64,000 bases of DNA from Selaginella moellendorffii. Taxonomy: Eukaryota; Streptophyta; Lycopodiopsida; Selaginellales; Selaginellaceae. This document shows, piece by piece, positions 9,193 to 20,800 of this stretch. The first letter of the stretch is position 1; each line of letters opens with the position of its first letter. Both the position numbers and the translations under genes were made by a program. The stretch covers positions 523,515 to 587,514 of the forward strand of contig NW_003314346.1 of the NCBI RefSeq assembly GCF_000143415.4. Reading direction: 5' to 3'. Below the pieces are notes generated by a model. It was not told the origin of the DNA, did not search any database, and saw nothing but the letters and a program-made list of their open reading frames with translations.

Positions 9193-11553
9193 CTATGGAG
9201 GATGCTGTTGTCGCCAAACACGTCGGTTACCTGGTCTAGTGGGAAACTTGAAAGCCGGTCTGGTTAACTGAGTCATCTGTAAGGTGTCCTCCGCAAAGAC
9301 CACGTCTGGCTTCGGTGGTGCCCGGCTCCGGCAAGGCTGTTCCAACGTTGTGGTAGCGGTCGTGGTGGCTCTCACATTTTCGGCGGCCTGTTCTTCAGGA
9401 ACTTCCAACGTTCGAAGCCACGCAAGGCACTCCTGGTCTCGCTGCGATCGAATTTCCAGCATCCGTTGCTTGTTCTTGCCCATTGAGTTGAAGTAGCTGC
9501 TGGAGCTTGTGCTCGTCTCGTTGCTTCTAAGTTGCTGCCGCCTGTCGCCCAAGCTTGTGCTTGGCCGCTTGTCGTTGTAGCTCTGGACGGTGACTTCCAT
9601 CTCTTCTGTGACTGTCTCCAGCTTTCTGGATTCGTTCTTCACACGATGGATCTCTCGGTCTGATGATGGAGCAGCGGCAGGAGATACTGCTGGTGGTGAA
9701 GCTTGTGCAGCTATTGTTGCTGTCGCAACAGGAGGAGCTACCGCTGGTGGTGGTGGTGCTGCTGCTACTGTTGCCACTGGTGCTGGTGGCGGTGGTGCTG
9801 CTGCTGCTTCTGCCGCTAGTGCTGCTGGTGGTGGTGGTCCTGGAGCTGAAGGAAAACTTTCATTTGGCTGAGGCAAACTCGCAGGCACTGAAGCCTCGGA
9901 AGTGAAAGCCAGACGCGACGGTGGTCTTGAATAAGGTTCTGGTGACGGTGAACCTCTAGTCTTCTTTTTCGATGCCTTCGAAGACTTCGAAGACTTCTTG
10001 GAGGACTTTGAGGACTTGGACGACTTGGACGCTACCTCCGGCGGCACTGGAACAACAGTATTTGGTTTGGGCTTCTCACATACATCCGAGGCCGAGAGCT
10101 TTCCAAGGTTGAGTTTTGGCACCACCGGGCTGGCGCTCCGGCATCTTGGAACAGCTGCTGGCTTGGCTGAGTGAGAAGATGTCTGGCACCCTTGATCCAC
10201 CGCGACCTGAGTAACCGCGTCACCAGCACCTTCACTTCTATACACAACGTTGTAGTAAGGATCATCTGCTCCTCCACCTCTCAGCTTAAGTCCAGGTATA
10301 GGAACACCTTTTCTAGCGAGTTCCATCAGCTGCTTCTCCGTCCTTGTTATCAATGCTGACAAAGTGAGCGTTCTCCTTTCTACCTTCTCCTTGCTGGCTT
10401 TCTCCATATCGACCAGTTTTTCGAGGCAACTCTTGTGCTCCATAATTCTGTCATAAAGCCTGGTCATTTCTTTTGCCTCTTGCGTTGCCGATTCTGCTGC
10501 CTGCTTGCTTGCATCCATGTCCTCGTTGGCTTTTGTGACAGAGCCTTGTAGAGCCTACAGAATCAAGAACTTTACACTCCTAAAGACAGGAAGGTCGAAT
10601 ACCTGGATGGAGGCATGAAGCCGCTCGTTTGCAAGTTCGAGTATCTTGTTCTTGTCTTTCATGTAATTGATCTCCTTGTTTTCTTTGCTCAGTCGTTGCT
10701 GTGACTTCTTGAGATGCTTGATTACCTCCTGCAATCTTCCCATTTCCCCGGCAAAGACATCTCTTTCAATTTGGATCTCCTGAAACGAGAACAGCAATTT
10801 CTAAAGAGTTAAATTAATAAACCTGAAGCTGAAAAGCTCACTGACTTTTGAATTGGTCACGCGTAAGTCTCGTTCAAGCTGGTATATCTCGTCCTCCTGC
10901 GAGCTACAGAGAGCTTCAAACTTTGCCATCTTCAATCTAAGGCCTACAGAGATTATAAAAAGTAAATGCTGAATGCTTGGAACAATTCAGTTGTAGAACG
11001 TACCCTGAACAATAGCACGCAACCTCGTTGGAGCACCAGTCCGAGGACCCTTTATCCCCAGCTTCTCCAAACTATCCACGTTTTTCTCCAATCTCCTGTA
11101 ATACAGAATGTCCACTGAAACCAATAAAGCCTTGAATCACCAACAAGGAAAATAGAACGCTTCTAGCAAAGAGAAAATAGAGCACCTGTTTTGAAGCCTC
11201 AGCCTGGACGCGTACACCTTTTGCTTCTTGATGAGAGCGTTTCGATCGTTTATCGCTTGAGAGAGCTTCATTATCTCCTCGTAAAGAGACTCCATGTCGC
11301 GCTCCTTGAGAATTTTCATCTTTGGCAGCGGACAAGGCGCGATGAAGGGCGTGGGAGGCCTTGAGGCGCCTCCCCTGGACATGCCACTTTGCGGTGTTCT
11401 AGCCCTGGTACCCAAGCTTCCGGCGGTCACAGGCCTTGGAGGCATGTCCTCGATTTCCCCAGGACCCCATTCCTGGAAAACAAAATCATCTTCTTCATCG
11501 TCGTCCTCAATGCTGGACGACCACACTGGACTGGTGCTCGTTGGCCTCGCCAT
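9193..11553 (-). CDS. Coiled-coil protein with Ser/Lys and Ala/Pro-rich tail, function unknown
   Basis: Five exons keep one frame and give 698 residues: 11186-11553, 11004-11095, 10846-10943, 10603-10779 and 9193-10554. The N-terminus is acidic and Pro-rich (SSIEDDDEEDD, SRPPTPFIAP). Residues ~90-330 are heptad-like coiled coil rich in E, K, Q and L. The second half is low complexity: SKSSKSSKSSKKSSKSSKAS, then a long Ala/Pro stretch, then a short conserved-looking end (QRDQECLAWLRTLEVPEEQ). I do not recognise the family. It could be a cytoskeletal or flagellar protein, as lycophytes have swimming sperm, but that is a guess. The ATG at 11553 is in a good context; an upstream short frame at 11645-11833 is probably leader. 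Confidence 0.7.
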
Positions 11554-12283
11554 GGCGAAAACACCCGCTTTAGATCAATCGATTCCCCACATGCCTGTCT
11601 TGTTCCGATCGCTGGCAGAATCCTCTTTCCCGGCCATCGATTCCTCACTGCGATATTTCGATCGATTCCCCATTCCTGGCTCCCCAGACACTAGGTCTAC
11701 GCCCACGCCCTAGACCTCCGCCAGCTGGATCGAGCCTGAGCTGGAACAAACGAATGGGATTACCTTCGCAGCTTCGCGACCGCGATCGATCGCCATCCTC
11801 GCCGCCAACGAAGAACACAGCGCCGCCCGCCACGCTTCCAACGCAGCGCCAAAGTTAGGAGGTTAGAACTCCCGCGTATTTAACCGCATTCTACACAATT
11901 CAAATCTGGCCGCACGATGGCCGCGACCAACGGTCAAGATTGTACGAATTCTTGATCTTTGATTAATGCTTTACCCATAACCAAATTAAAAATCCTACCA
12001 GCAAGGCGTCTATGTCACCAGCTCGGTGGCAGGCATCTCCAAAAGATGCCTGTATATACTGTCAGCATGGCCGCCTGGATCGCTATTAGATTATTCGCGT
12101 CCGTGTTCCTTGCTTGATATGAAGAATTTCATAAATTTCTTCTATTGGGCGCGCAAATTTGAATTTGAATGGATGAGATGTTGAAGGGTATATAGGGCTA
12201 GGGTTCTAGGAGGGGCAATGCGCATTGGAGGGAGCTAAATCTTGTGACAAGAATCGAGCGCGTCGGTGGTTGATCAGTCAAGC
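11554..12283. other. Divergent intergenic region with promoter of DUF674 gene
   Basis: This holds the 5' flanks of two diverging genes. A TATATAGG sequence at about 12189 followed by GGGCTAGGGTTCT (a telo-box-like motif) lies ~95 bp upstream of the DUF674 start and is a plausible core promoter. Nothing else was recognised. Confidence 0.4.
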
Positions 12284-14632
12284 ATGGGCGATCGGTCTAA
12301 TTCCGTCAAGAAGTATTCGCTCGCAGAGGTATGAAAGATTCGTGTGGTGTCTTTGGTCATTCGAACTCTTTTCTTTGAATTTCCAGACGCCAGGATCGAG
12401 TGGGCGGAGGCGCTCCACTTTTGGGGGGCCGCCTCCTACGCCTACGCCCATCGTCACACCGCCGCCGCCCCCACAAAGGACGGGTATTCAATCGTACCTT
12501 CACGCGCTGCTTTTGAAAATCGCAAGCCTTGTTGGTGCAGTGAGGGAAGACCAAAATGTTCTAGACGAGAAAAAACGAAAGAGTGAAGTGGCGAGGAAGC
12601 GCAAATCCACTGTAAGTTCTCTCTTTTCATTTTATGTTTTTCTTTCTTTCGTTCTTTGTCGTGAACTCGTCTGGTTTGGCTTTTTTCTTTTTCCTTTTTT
12701 TTTTTCGAACACAGGCACCACCAGAAGTTGAAGAACGTGATCAGGTTTTTTCTGCTTCTGCTTGACACACAACGGCAGTAAATGTACGTATTTTTCTTGG
12801 AAATGAGCGACATTAACTGTGAATGTTTGGCAGATGGTTGTGGAAGAAAATGTGCAGCAGGCTGAAGCTCTGCCATCTCCACGTCCCGACGTGGTTGAGG
12901 AGAACGTCCAGGAGCAGCCGGAGGACGACGAGGACGGCGTCAAAACTGAAAAGGAAGTGGAAGAAGAGATGCAACAGCAAGATTTAGTAGAAGTTGAAGT
13001 ACCAGAGGTTTGAACGAATCACTCCCATAACTCCAAATGAGCAAGAACACTTTGCGTTGTGTAGGAAGATGCTGAGCAACAAGTTGTGGAAGTGAATGAC
13101 GAGGATTTGCAGCAGTCGGAGGTGGGAGAATCGTCTGAAGAATCCGATCTAGAGGTACGAGAACGTCTGAATTGTAATGGACGCAGTCGAAACGTTGACA
13201 ATGTATAGGAGACTGTCCAGCAAGAGGCCGAAAGTACTGATGACAAGATTGAATTGGTGGAAGACGGTTATCCGGTGAACGAAGAAGAAGATATGGTAAT
13301 TGTTCCTGACAAGGAGGAAGATCTGGCTGAAGAGGAGGATAAACCAGCTTCTCAGGAAAAGATTGTGGTGCCTACCAAAGAGGTCCACGAAGCCAGAAAA
13401 GAAAAGAAGACGTCACTCAAGAACACTGACGAGAGGGAGGCCAAAACACCACTCAACGATGCTGAGAAAGAGATCAGGAAAGAGAAGAAGGCCTCACTCA
13501 AAGCTGTTGAGAGAGATAGCGAGAGGGAGAAATCGCCGCGCAAATCACCACGTAAAGATACAGAAAGGAAAGAGAAGAAGGTGTCGCTCAAGGCTGTCGA
13601 GAAAGAAGAACGAGACGCCAAGTCGCCGCGGAAGGATAGTAGGAAGGCGTCAATCATAAACCTTGAATTAACAGATGCTGGCAAAGAAACCAGGAAGGAG
13701 AAGAAGGCGTCACTCAAAGATGGTGAGAAAGAACCACTTGGTGACATATCGCCACGCAGACTTGGGGAAATATCGCCACGCAGTGGAAAAGAGGTATGTG
13801 GGATTCAACTTCTGGTAATGTTCTCACGTCAATTTCATGCAGCTCAAAGACGATCGAGTCAGTGAGCAAAATTTACAAATAGTTGGGGAGTGTATGGGTC
13901 ACGAAGAAGAGGTATGGTTTCTTATTTCAGGGCCAAAACTGAAGTATATGAATTGCAGATGCTGAAAGAGCAGCAGCAGCAACACGGTAGCCTGGCAGCG
14001 ATTCGCGTATCAGTACTCTACAATCAAACCGATGGGAATGTTCTGTTCTTGGAGGGAGGCAAAGATTTCGTCGATCTTCTGATGAACTTCCTGCTGCTTC
14101 CTATTGGAAGCGTGATGAAGCTGCTTCACGATAACAAGGCGGATCTCACAGGACTGGGAGCTGTGGTCCGGCTGTTTCAGAGCATGGAGAAGCTGGAACC
14201 TTCGATCATGGTGGTGGACAAGGACGTCCTGACGAGGCCAAAGTCCGAGAGGAGTGAACAAGAACCCCACCAGATCGAGCAACCTCTTGCTCCTCAGCTC
14301 CAGAACGGGTACGTGAAAGAGAATCTAACTTTCACCATCACAGACGAGCTCGAGATCTTTCCTACGTCGACCATCAAGAGCATCGCGTTGCTCAACCAGC
14401 TCCAGGTGAAAAACATGGCCGACTTGAAAAGCATGGAAGTCAGCGTCGACACCACAGACGTAAGAAGTTTTCCTCTTCCTCGCTTATAGTTTCTCTCGAT
14501 TTTTCACAGGTTCTTCGATTGCTCAGAGCTTCACTCACTCGGAAATCCGTGCTGAATTACGTTTTCCAGTGTCGTCTTCCAAACCAGCACGAACACGAGC
14601 GCTGCGATCGTTGCTCCGTGCATTGCAAATAA
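12284..14632 (+). CDS. DUF674 protein with long charged N-terminal half
   Basis: Nine exons keep frame throughout and give 613 residues: 12284-12328, 12387-12611, 12715-12744, 12834-13007, 13065-13154, 13209-13793, 13843-13911, 13959-14459 and 14510-14632. The C-terminal ~200 residues are a DUF674 domain: RVSVLYNQTDGNVLFLEGGK, FVDLLMNFLLLPIGSVMKLL, a FTITDELEIFPTSTIKSI block and LRLLRASLTRKSVLNYVF. DUF674 is plant-specific and has no known biochemical role. The first ~400 residues are different: a Pro-rich start, an acidic Glu/Val-rich section, then repeated KEKKASLK and SPRK units. Known DUF674 proteins usually consist of one or two DUF674 units only, so the long charged half is unusual. Exons of 30-90 nt with the same phase suggest growth by exon duplication. 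Confidence 0.85.
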
Positions 14633-14703
14633 GCTGTTTAGTGCTTGAGAGTTCTTTGTAGGACTTCAGTTTTTTTACTCGAGCATTGCCACCGCGCAAC
14701 GCA

Positions 14704-14710
14704 TATAAAT
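14704..14710 (+). promoter_or_regulatory. TATA box placed just before the first FPS start codon
   Basis: TATAAAT lies 11 bp before the upstream ATG (14721). With normal TATA-to-start spacing of ~25-32 bp, transcription would begin near 14730-14740, between the two in-frame ATGs, and would give only the shorter protein. Confidence 0.5.
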
Positions 14711-14720
14711 ATTTTAGGTT

Positions 14721-16529
14721 ATGGTAGTGAGGAGTCTCTTGTCCAGGGCTTTTCTCCGATCTATGGCGACCGCAGCCGATCGCCCCGCCACAGGTAATGC
14801 GCATCGTCATCGCGATTGTAATCCTCCACATTTTCGATCGTCCAGGAGCTGCCAAGATCTTGGCAGGTAGCAAGACGATTTCTCCCGCTGGTTCGTTTAG
14901 GGACAAGTTCGTCGCGGCGTTTGACAAGATCAAGAAAGAGCTACTTGCGGATTGCGATGCTTTCCAGTTTACTCGTGAATCCAGAGAATGGGTGTCCAAG
15001 GTTGAGCTTTCATTTTTTCTTTTCCTTCTTTTGGTTTTCTCAGTGCAATGTCTTTCCAGATGTTGGACTACAATGTTCCAGGAGGTACCTGTATTCCTTT
15101 TTTTTTCGATCAAACTCACTTCCTTTTGGGACAGGAAAATTAAATCGAGGTCTCTCGGTGATCGACAGTTTGGTGCTGCTCAAGTCCGAAGACGAGCTCT
15201 CCCGGGATGAAATCGAGCAAGCGTTTGCTCTTGGATGGTGTATTGAATGGGTAAGTTCTTGCATCGATTGGTAAAGAACTTCTAAGTGTTTTTGGTTTCT
15301 ACTTTTTGCTTTTCCATGCATAGCTGCAAGCTTACTTCCTAGTAATGGATGATATAATGGACGATTCACACACCAGGAGAGGAAAGCCGAGCTGGTTTAA
15401 ACAGCCTAATGTTCGTGAGTTTTGTGAGAATTTTATCAATGAGCTGTGACACAGTCTTCCTTTGTGATTAGGTGGGTCTTGTTGCTGCAAACGATGCATT
15501 ACTGCTTAGAAACCATGTACCACGGATTTTGAGGAAGTATTTCCATGGTCAGCTGTACTACTTTGATCTCCGAGAACTTTTTGACGAGGTGCGTTAGCCC
15601 CTGGAAAAGCAATCATTTCTAAGTGACTTAAACTCTAGGTGGAATATCAAACAGCATGCGGTCAGATGCTTGATCTGATCACATCGCCAGCCGGGAAGGT
15701 TGATTTGTCCAAGTACGTCATGGAAACGTAAGTTTTATTTGACTCTATGAAGTATCCATAATGTTTGTCAAAGCAGCTATCTCAGGATTGTGAAGTTTAA
15801 GACAGCGTTTTATTCTTTCTATCTTCCGGTGAGGGAGCAAGAGTGACATTATAAACCAAGTCGTTGACGCCATATGAGAATACAGGTTGCTTGTGCTTTG
15901 TATATGTCAGGCGAGAGCGACAACTCCAAGTTCGAATCTGCGAAACAAATACTACTACAAATGGGAACCTATTTTCAAATTCAGGTCCTTGTGGTTCATT
16001 ACCTTTGATTATTGACGGAATCGGCCCCTGCAGGATGATTTCTTAGATTGTTATGGACATCCTGATGTTATTGGCAAGGTTGATTCCTTGCTGTTTTGTC
16101 TTTCATGTCAAGCTCACTGAACATTCCAGGTTGGAACAGATATCCAGGACGCAAAGTGTTCTTGGCTCATTGTTCGAGCTATTGAACGAGCAGATGCTAG
16201 CCAGAAAACGAGACTAGAGAACAACTATGGCAAGAAGGACAATGCCTGTGTCGAGGAGGTGAAGAAAGTGTACAACGACTTGGGCCTTGCAGTGAGTATT
16301 TTGTTTTGCTTTGAGACTTTTCTCTTTAGCTGCTGGTGAATGCAGGCAGCTTTCTCGGAGTATCAACAGACAAGCTATGGGAGAATTTTGTCTGCTATTG
16401 ATCGGGAAAAGAGTACTCGCTTACAAGTACGTGGTGTTTTCGAGTTTGTTACTTCCTGAATACTCTCTAATTACCCTGCAGGGAGTTCTGTCGTTATTTC
16501 TAGAAAAAATTTACAAGCGCCAAAGGTAG
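14721..16529 (+). CDS. FPS: Farnesyl diphosphate synthase, two in-frame starts
   Basis: Thirteen exons keep frame: 14721-14793, 14846-15000, 15060-15084, 15135-15250, 15324-15410, 15472-15588, 15639-15727, 15777-15828, 15886-15984, 16034-16078, 16130-16291, 16346-16426 and 16482-16529. This gives 382 residues from the first ATG or 368 from the ATG at 14763. The enzyme joins two IPP units to DMAPP to make farnesyl diphosphate for sterols and other isoprenoids. The two metal-binding motifs are DDIMDD (about 132-137) and DDFLD (about 272-276), and the end KIYKRQR is typical. The 14 extra residues ([14 protein letters not shown]) are Arg/Ser/Leu-rich with no acids, like a mitochondrial presequence; Arabidopsis FPS1 makes long mitochondrial and short cytosolic forms in the same way. 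Confidence 0.95.
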
Positions 16530-16898
16530 AATTGCTTCTCTTGCCGTTCCTGCCAGCTGTTACACGCGTTTGTCATTTGTTTCGTAGTTAGTATTGGGCT
16601 TCGTGCAATGCGGAGCACAGATGATGATTTTAGCTGTAAATATCCGTTGCTTTTCTCGCGCTAAATGTGTCCCCATCAAAGCCAACAAAAGCTGCAGCTA
16701 TCTGCTCATTCGAGGACTTTTAAATTTTTATTATGACACTTTAGGATCAGGTATTTTGGAATATATATATACTAACTTGTTGTCATAGGTCATTGATTGA
16801 GCTCCTCTCGTTTCATCGTGAAGAACGAGATGCGAGAATTTTTATGCTCGTCAGTAAAGTGTTTACTTCACTTTCAAGCGTTGAGACGGCCCACAGCA

Positions 16899-17811
16899 AT
16901 GGTTTCTATAGCTGAATTTGCTGTGATGGTGATTCTCGGAATCACTCTTCGACAGGCACACGGATCAGGTATGCCCGGAGCTAAAGAAATTGATGTTTGA
17001 CATTTGATCATTGTGCAGCCTGTCCTCTGAATTTCGACTACTTCTCAAAGCCTGGGAGCGATTTTCTCTGTGGGAGCACAGCGAACTATCTCATTCGCGT
17101 TCTTGCTTTTCATACAAACACGACAGCTTCTCCTCGACCGCTTTTCCTGGGTCTCGATAGGTGCTGGGAAACTATCAGCAAGCTGGACACCTCCCCCGAG
17201 TGTAAGAGTTCTTTGGAGATATATTCGCCAGATTATGCATCTCCTTGCAAGTTTGCTACTTTGCAAGAGCTCGAAGGGAACTTCACGATTGCAAACATCA
17301 CGTTTGACGGGCTCCTCAAGGTCTGCACAAGCTCCTTGTCTTTCTGGGAGCTTTTCACATCAAATCTCCGGAGCCTCTCAAACGTGACAAAAGATACACC
17401 ATGGGTGTGTGAGACTGCGCTGCAAATCGCCCTGCTCAGCACCGATGTTTTGAACGACAACTGGGCGCGGAAATTCGAGAATCTTTCCGTCGTCTTTCCA
17501 TTACCTCGAGCTTCTCGAAAGAGAAACAAAAGGAAAGGTACTCTTTTTGTTCTTCTTTTTTCTCTCTTCCACATGTTGTATTACAGAGCTTGCATACACA
17601 GTATCCCTCATACTTGTCTGCTCGGCCATGCCCTTCGCGGTACTTTCATATTTCATTTGGAAAGTCCTTAAAAATCTCAGGAGGAGTGCTTCGATTCACA
17701 ATGTTCGTGTAAGAAAACTTCCACCATTTCACGGCTTTGGATACTCACTCTTTGTTTGTCTAGGAGCTTGAAGAAGAAGATAGCAGCAATAAAACAGTGG
17801 AAGGTCCATGA
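16899..17811 (+). CDS. Secreted, membrane-anchored SPARK-like protein without kinase domain
   Basis: Four exons give 252 residues: 16899-16968, 17019-17537, 17587-17708 and 17764-17811. There is a signal peptide (hydrophobic AVMVILGITL within the first 23 residues), then an ectodomain starting CPLNFDYF with about eight cysteines and several NxT/S sites, a membrane helix (YTVSLILVCSAMPFAVLSYF) near residue 200, and a short charged tail. The Cys spacing and the CP..F.Y start resemble the SPARK ectodomain of plant receptor-like kinases, but no kinase domain follows. The family call is by eye. It may be a truncated receptor or co-receptor. Its TGA abuts the stop codon of the RDR gene on the other strand. 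Confidence 0.6.
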
Positions 17812-20800
17812 CTATTCAATCCAGCTCTTTGCTCTCTTGAGGCTCACAAGCTTTTCCACAACCGCGGGCACCACCCATGGAAAGCTCAAAGACTCGACGT
17901 TACTCCCTTTACGAAACTCCGGATGATACGTGACATGGTACCAAGCACACGCCTTCGCCAATTGGTGCTCGTTTAGTCCGGCCTCAAACCATCTCCCAGC
18001 TTCCTTGGCAAGAGACTTCATGGCGCAAGCGATCCTATCTCTCGTATCGTTACGCTTCGTCTTCTCGTTGGCTTTCCCGAGGCACAGCACATTCCCAGTT
18101 ACAATCTCGGCCTCGGTTATCTCATAGTGCCGCAGCAAACGCTCCAGCTTCGTATCATAGAGCTCCTTGAGCGACCGTGCCTCGGAGACGTGCTGCTCGT
18201 ATCCATCTACGGTCAAGCTACGATCAAACTCTTGATCCATCTCCTTCGGCGATGCTGCCACTGCTGATGATCTCTGCGAGAAAATTCTTCCATTGGACTG
18301 GAGCGACCGGTAGAGCTTCCCCAGCACACTCTGCGAAGTATACGTCGATTTAAACTCGTTCTCCATGAAGTCGGGATAGTCCCTGGGACGAAGATCTACG
18401 GGAATCACGGCCGGGATGCCAGTCTTTGCAAAGTCGACGGCGGTTGATGCGAGCCTCGCGAGTTCCAAGCATTTTGGATCCTTGGCTCTTTCCAGCTCCT
18501 TATCAGCGTGAACAAGGTGAGCATTCGAGATCACTCCCAGGCTATCGTGAACCATCGAGTCGACGAAGAACCGCTGGATTTCCTGGAAAGAAAAAGAAAG
18601 CTAAGCGCTGAGAACTTGAGAGGATTCAAGCTTTACCTCCAGAGTCACTGAATGGTCGAGCTTGGCGGCGGTACCGGGCTCGTAATCCATCGGCTCGTGA
18701 GTCACTGGTGGTACGAGAGATTTGTCCCAGGTGACGAAGTAGAGATCACCATCGAGATCACTTCCGGAGCACTCGTTGGGATGAGGCCTGGAAGATCATA
18801 CTATCAAACCAAGACGGAAGAACAATGGTAACTTTGCAAGAAGTACCTCTTTCCTCGCTGTGGGAAGACCACGCAGTCGATCATATGGTGAAGTCCCGGA
18901 ACGTCCACGGCTTCCAAGACCAAGAGATCTCCCGGGTGTAAGCAAGGATTCTTGGTGACGACGACTTTCCCGAGAACAACGCAGGCGCTCTCGCTCCGTG
19001 TCACTCCCCTGCGAGGCCTCGCATCGTCCAGGCCATCGTCCACGACTCTGCGAGTTCCTGGCGTTGGAGACACTTGCACGAAGACCTGTCCGTAGTCGAG
19101 AACTCCAGTCTCGTCCAGGCATCCCAGCAAGCAGCGGCCTTTCGGGACGTAGATCCGAGACTTCGTCCGGAGGAGGTAGAGCTGCAGCGATCGAAAGTTG
19201 TCCAGCAACCTCCGCAAGAATGGCTCGTGAGCTGGTTTATATCCCGCCTGGAGCATCGCCACCATGATCGAGTGAGCCTCGCCACCCGAGGACGAAGATC
19301 TCAAGACTTCAATCGCTGTTTGTGGATCGCTCAGCATCTCATCGAGGATTTTGAGCTCCTCCTTTTGCATCCGCTCGAACACCTCGTCCGGAACTCCGAG
19401 AGTCGTCATGAGGATGATACTCTGCCGGTTCAAGTAGTATGGAGCGTACTGCGACGCCTTGAGAACGTCCAGGCCTGTTCTTTCTGAGGGGAACTTTAGC
19501 ATGCTCGGTCTCAGGGAGAGCTTGGTCGAGCAAGTTGGATCAACCGCAACAACCCCTTTGTAGCCAGCGTAGCGAATCTGGAGTGCCGAAAGAACCACCG
19601 GCATGTTGCAAGCTCTTGCCACGCTCGTCGCAAACGCCTTGGAGATTTTCCCGACTCCATCCGAGAAGCAGTAGCGTGTGCCGCAGTAGATGTCTTCCAC
19701 GGACGAGAGCTCATCCTCCAGCACCTCGAGCGAGCTCCTGGACGACGAGAAGCTCTGGCCGATTCGAGCAGCACACTTTGCAATGTTGGTGAAGCCGCCA
19801 AAGTCACCCATCCACGCTCGGATGCTCTCGGCAGTGACGCTGCCGGCGTCGGCAAACATCCACAGCGAGTGCTCGCGGAGCTGGCTGGCCGAGAAGCCCA
19901 AGAACTTAAACTTCTTGCCACCAATCGTCACGCCATCTCGGACCACCGCTAGAACTCGGTGATAGACGCTCGAAGGCTCCGGAAGAAGGCCGATTTGCAC
20001 AGAGACTTTGGTTGGCAGTCGAACGGCGTCCGCGTACAGGGTTTCAAAGTTTTCGTCCACAAAAGAAACGCGCAGAAAGTTTGCAGCAAAGTCCTTGTAG
20101 CGTCGGGTGACCCCGTTCGATCGCTCCAGCTCGGGTCCCGTGCAGTAGACTTTAGTCGGGGTGACGACCAGCCTCTTGACGTAAGTGTATCCTCCATCCG
20201 GCTCCACAAGCTCCGAGCGGCGATGGTGGCATTTGAGATAGCTCTCGATCGTCGAGAAGGCGTCCAGACTCACGTTTCCAGCGGGAGAGACGAGCTTGTC
20301 CAGTGCCGAGAGGCAAAGTTTCTCCGGAAAGCCTTGGAGCAGTGTAAAGAGCTCGCGAGTGACCGACGCCGGGCTCATATACCCGGACTGGACCAGGAAG
20401 TTGATCTTGTAGACGATGTCGAAAGGAAGAGGAGCACCATCGTCCTCGGTGATGCTGAGAATGGGAGAAAGCTCCTGCTGCAAAGCATACGACTCGCCAG
20501 CCACCAAAGTGAGCGCTCGATCCATGGAAGAAGTGTCGTAACCGGACAAGCTCTTGGAGATCTTGAGCGCCTGCTCGTCGGACAAGTCGGAAGGGAACTC
20601 GAGGCAGTAGACGAGAGACTGCGAGATGGCCTTGCCGGGAGTGAAATCGGTGCTGCGAGTCCATGTTGGTTCTTTCGCAAACTTGGAGTACTTATAGTTG
20701 TAGCTGTTGGATCTCACGGCCTTGAAGTGGCGAAGAATCGCGAGCGGGGTGTCCAGCACTGGATTGCCTTGCTCGGATGGAGATGGAAGGCCTTGGAAGA

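Noticed and set aside
9590-9905. Gly/Ala and Leu/Val-rich plus-strand frames
   Set aside because: Antisense reading of the Ala/Pro low-complexity part of the coiled-coil protein.
13921-13958. Splice acceptor at 13930 for the DUF674 gene
   Set aside because: Using it brings a TGA in frame after three codons; the acceptor at 13958 keeps the frame.
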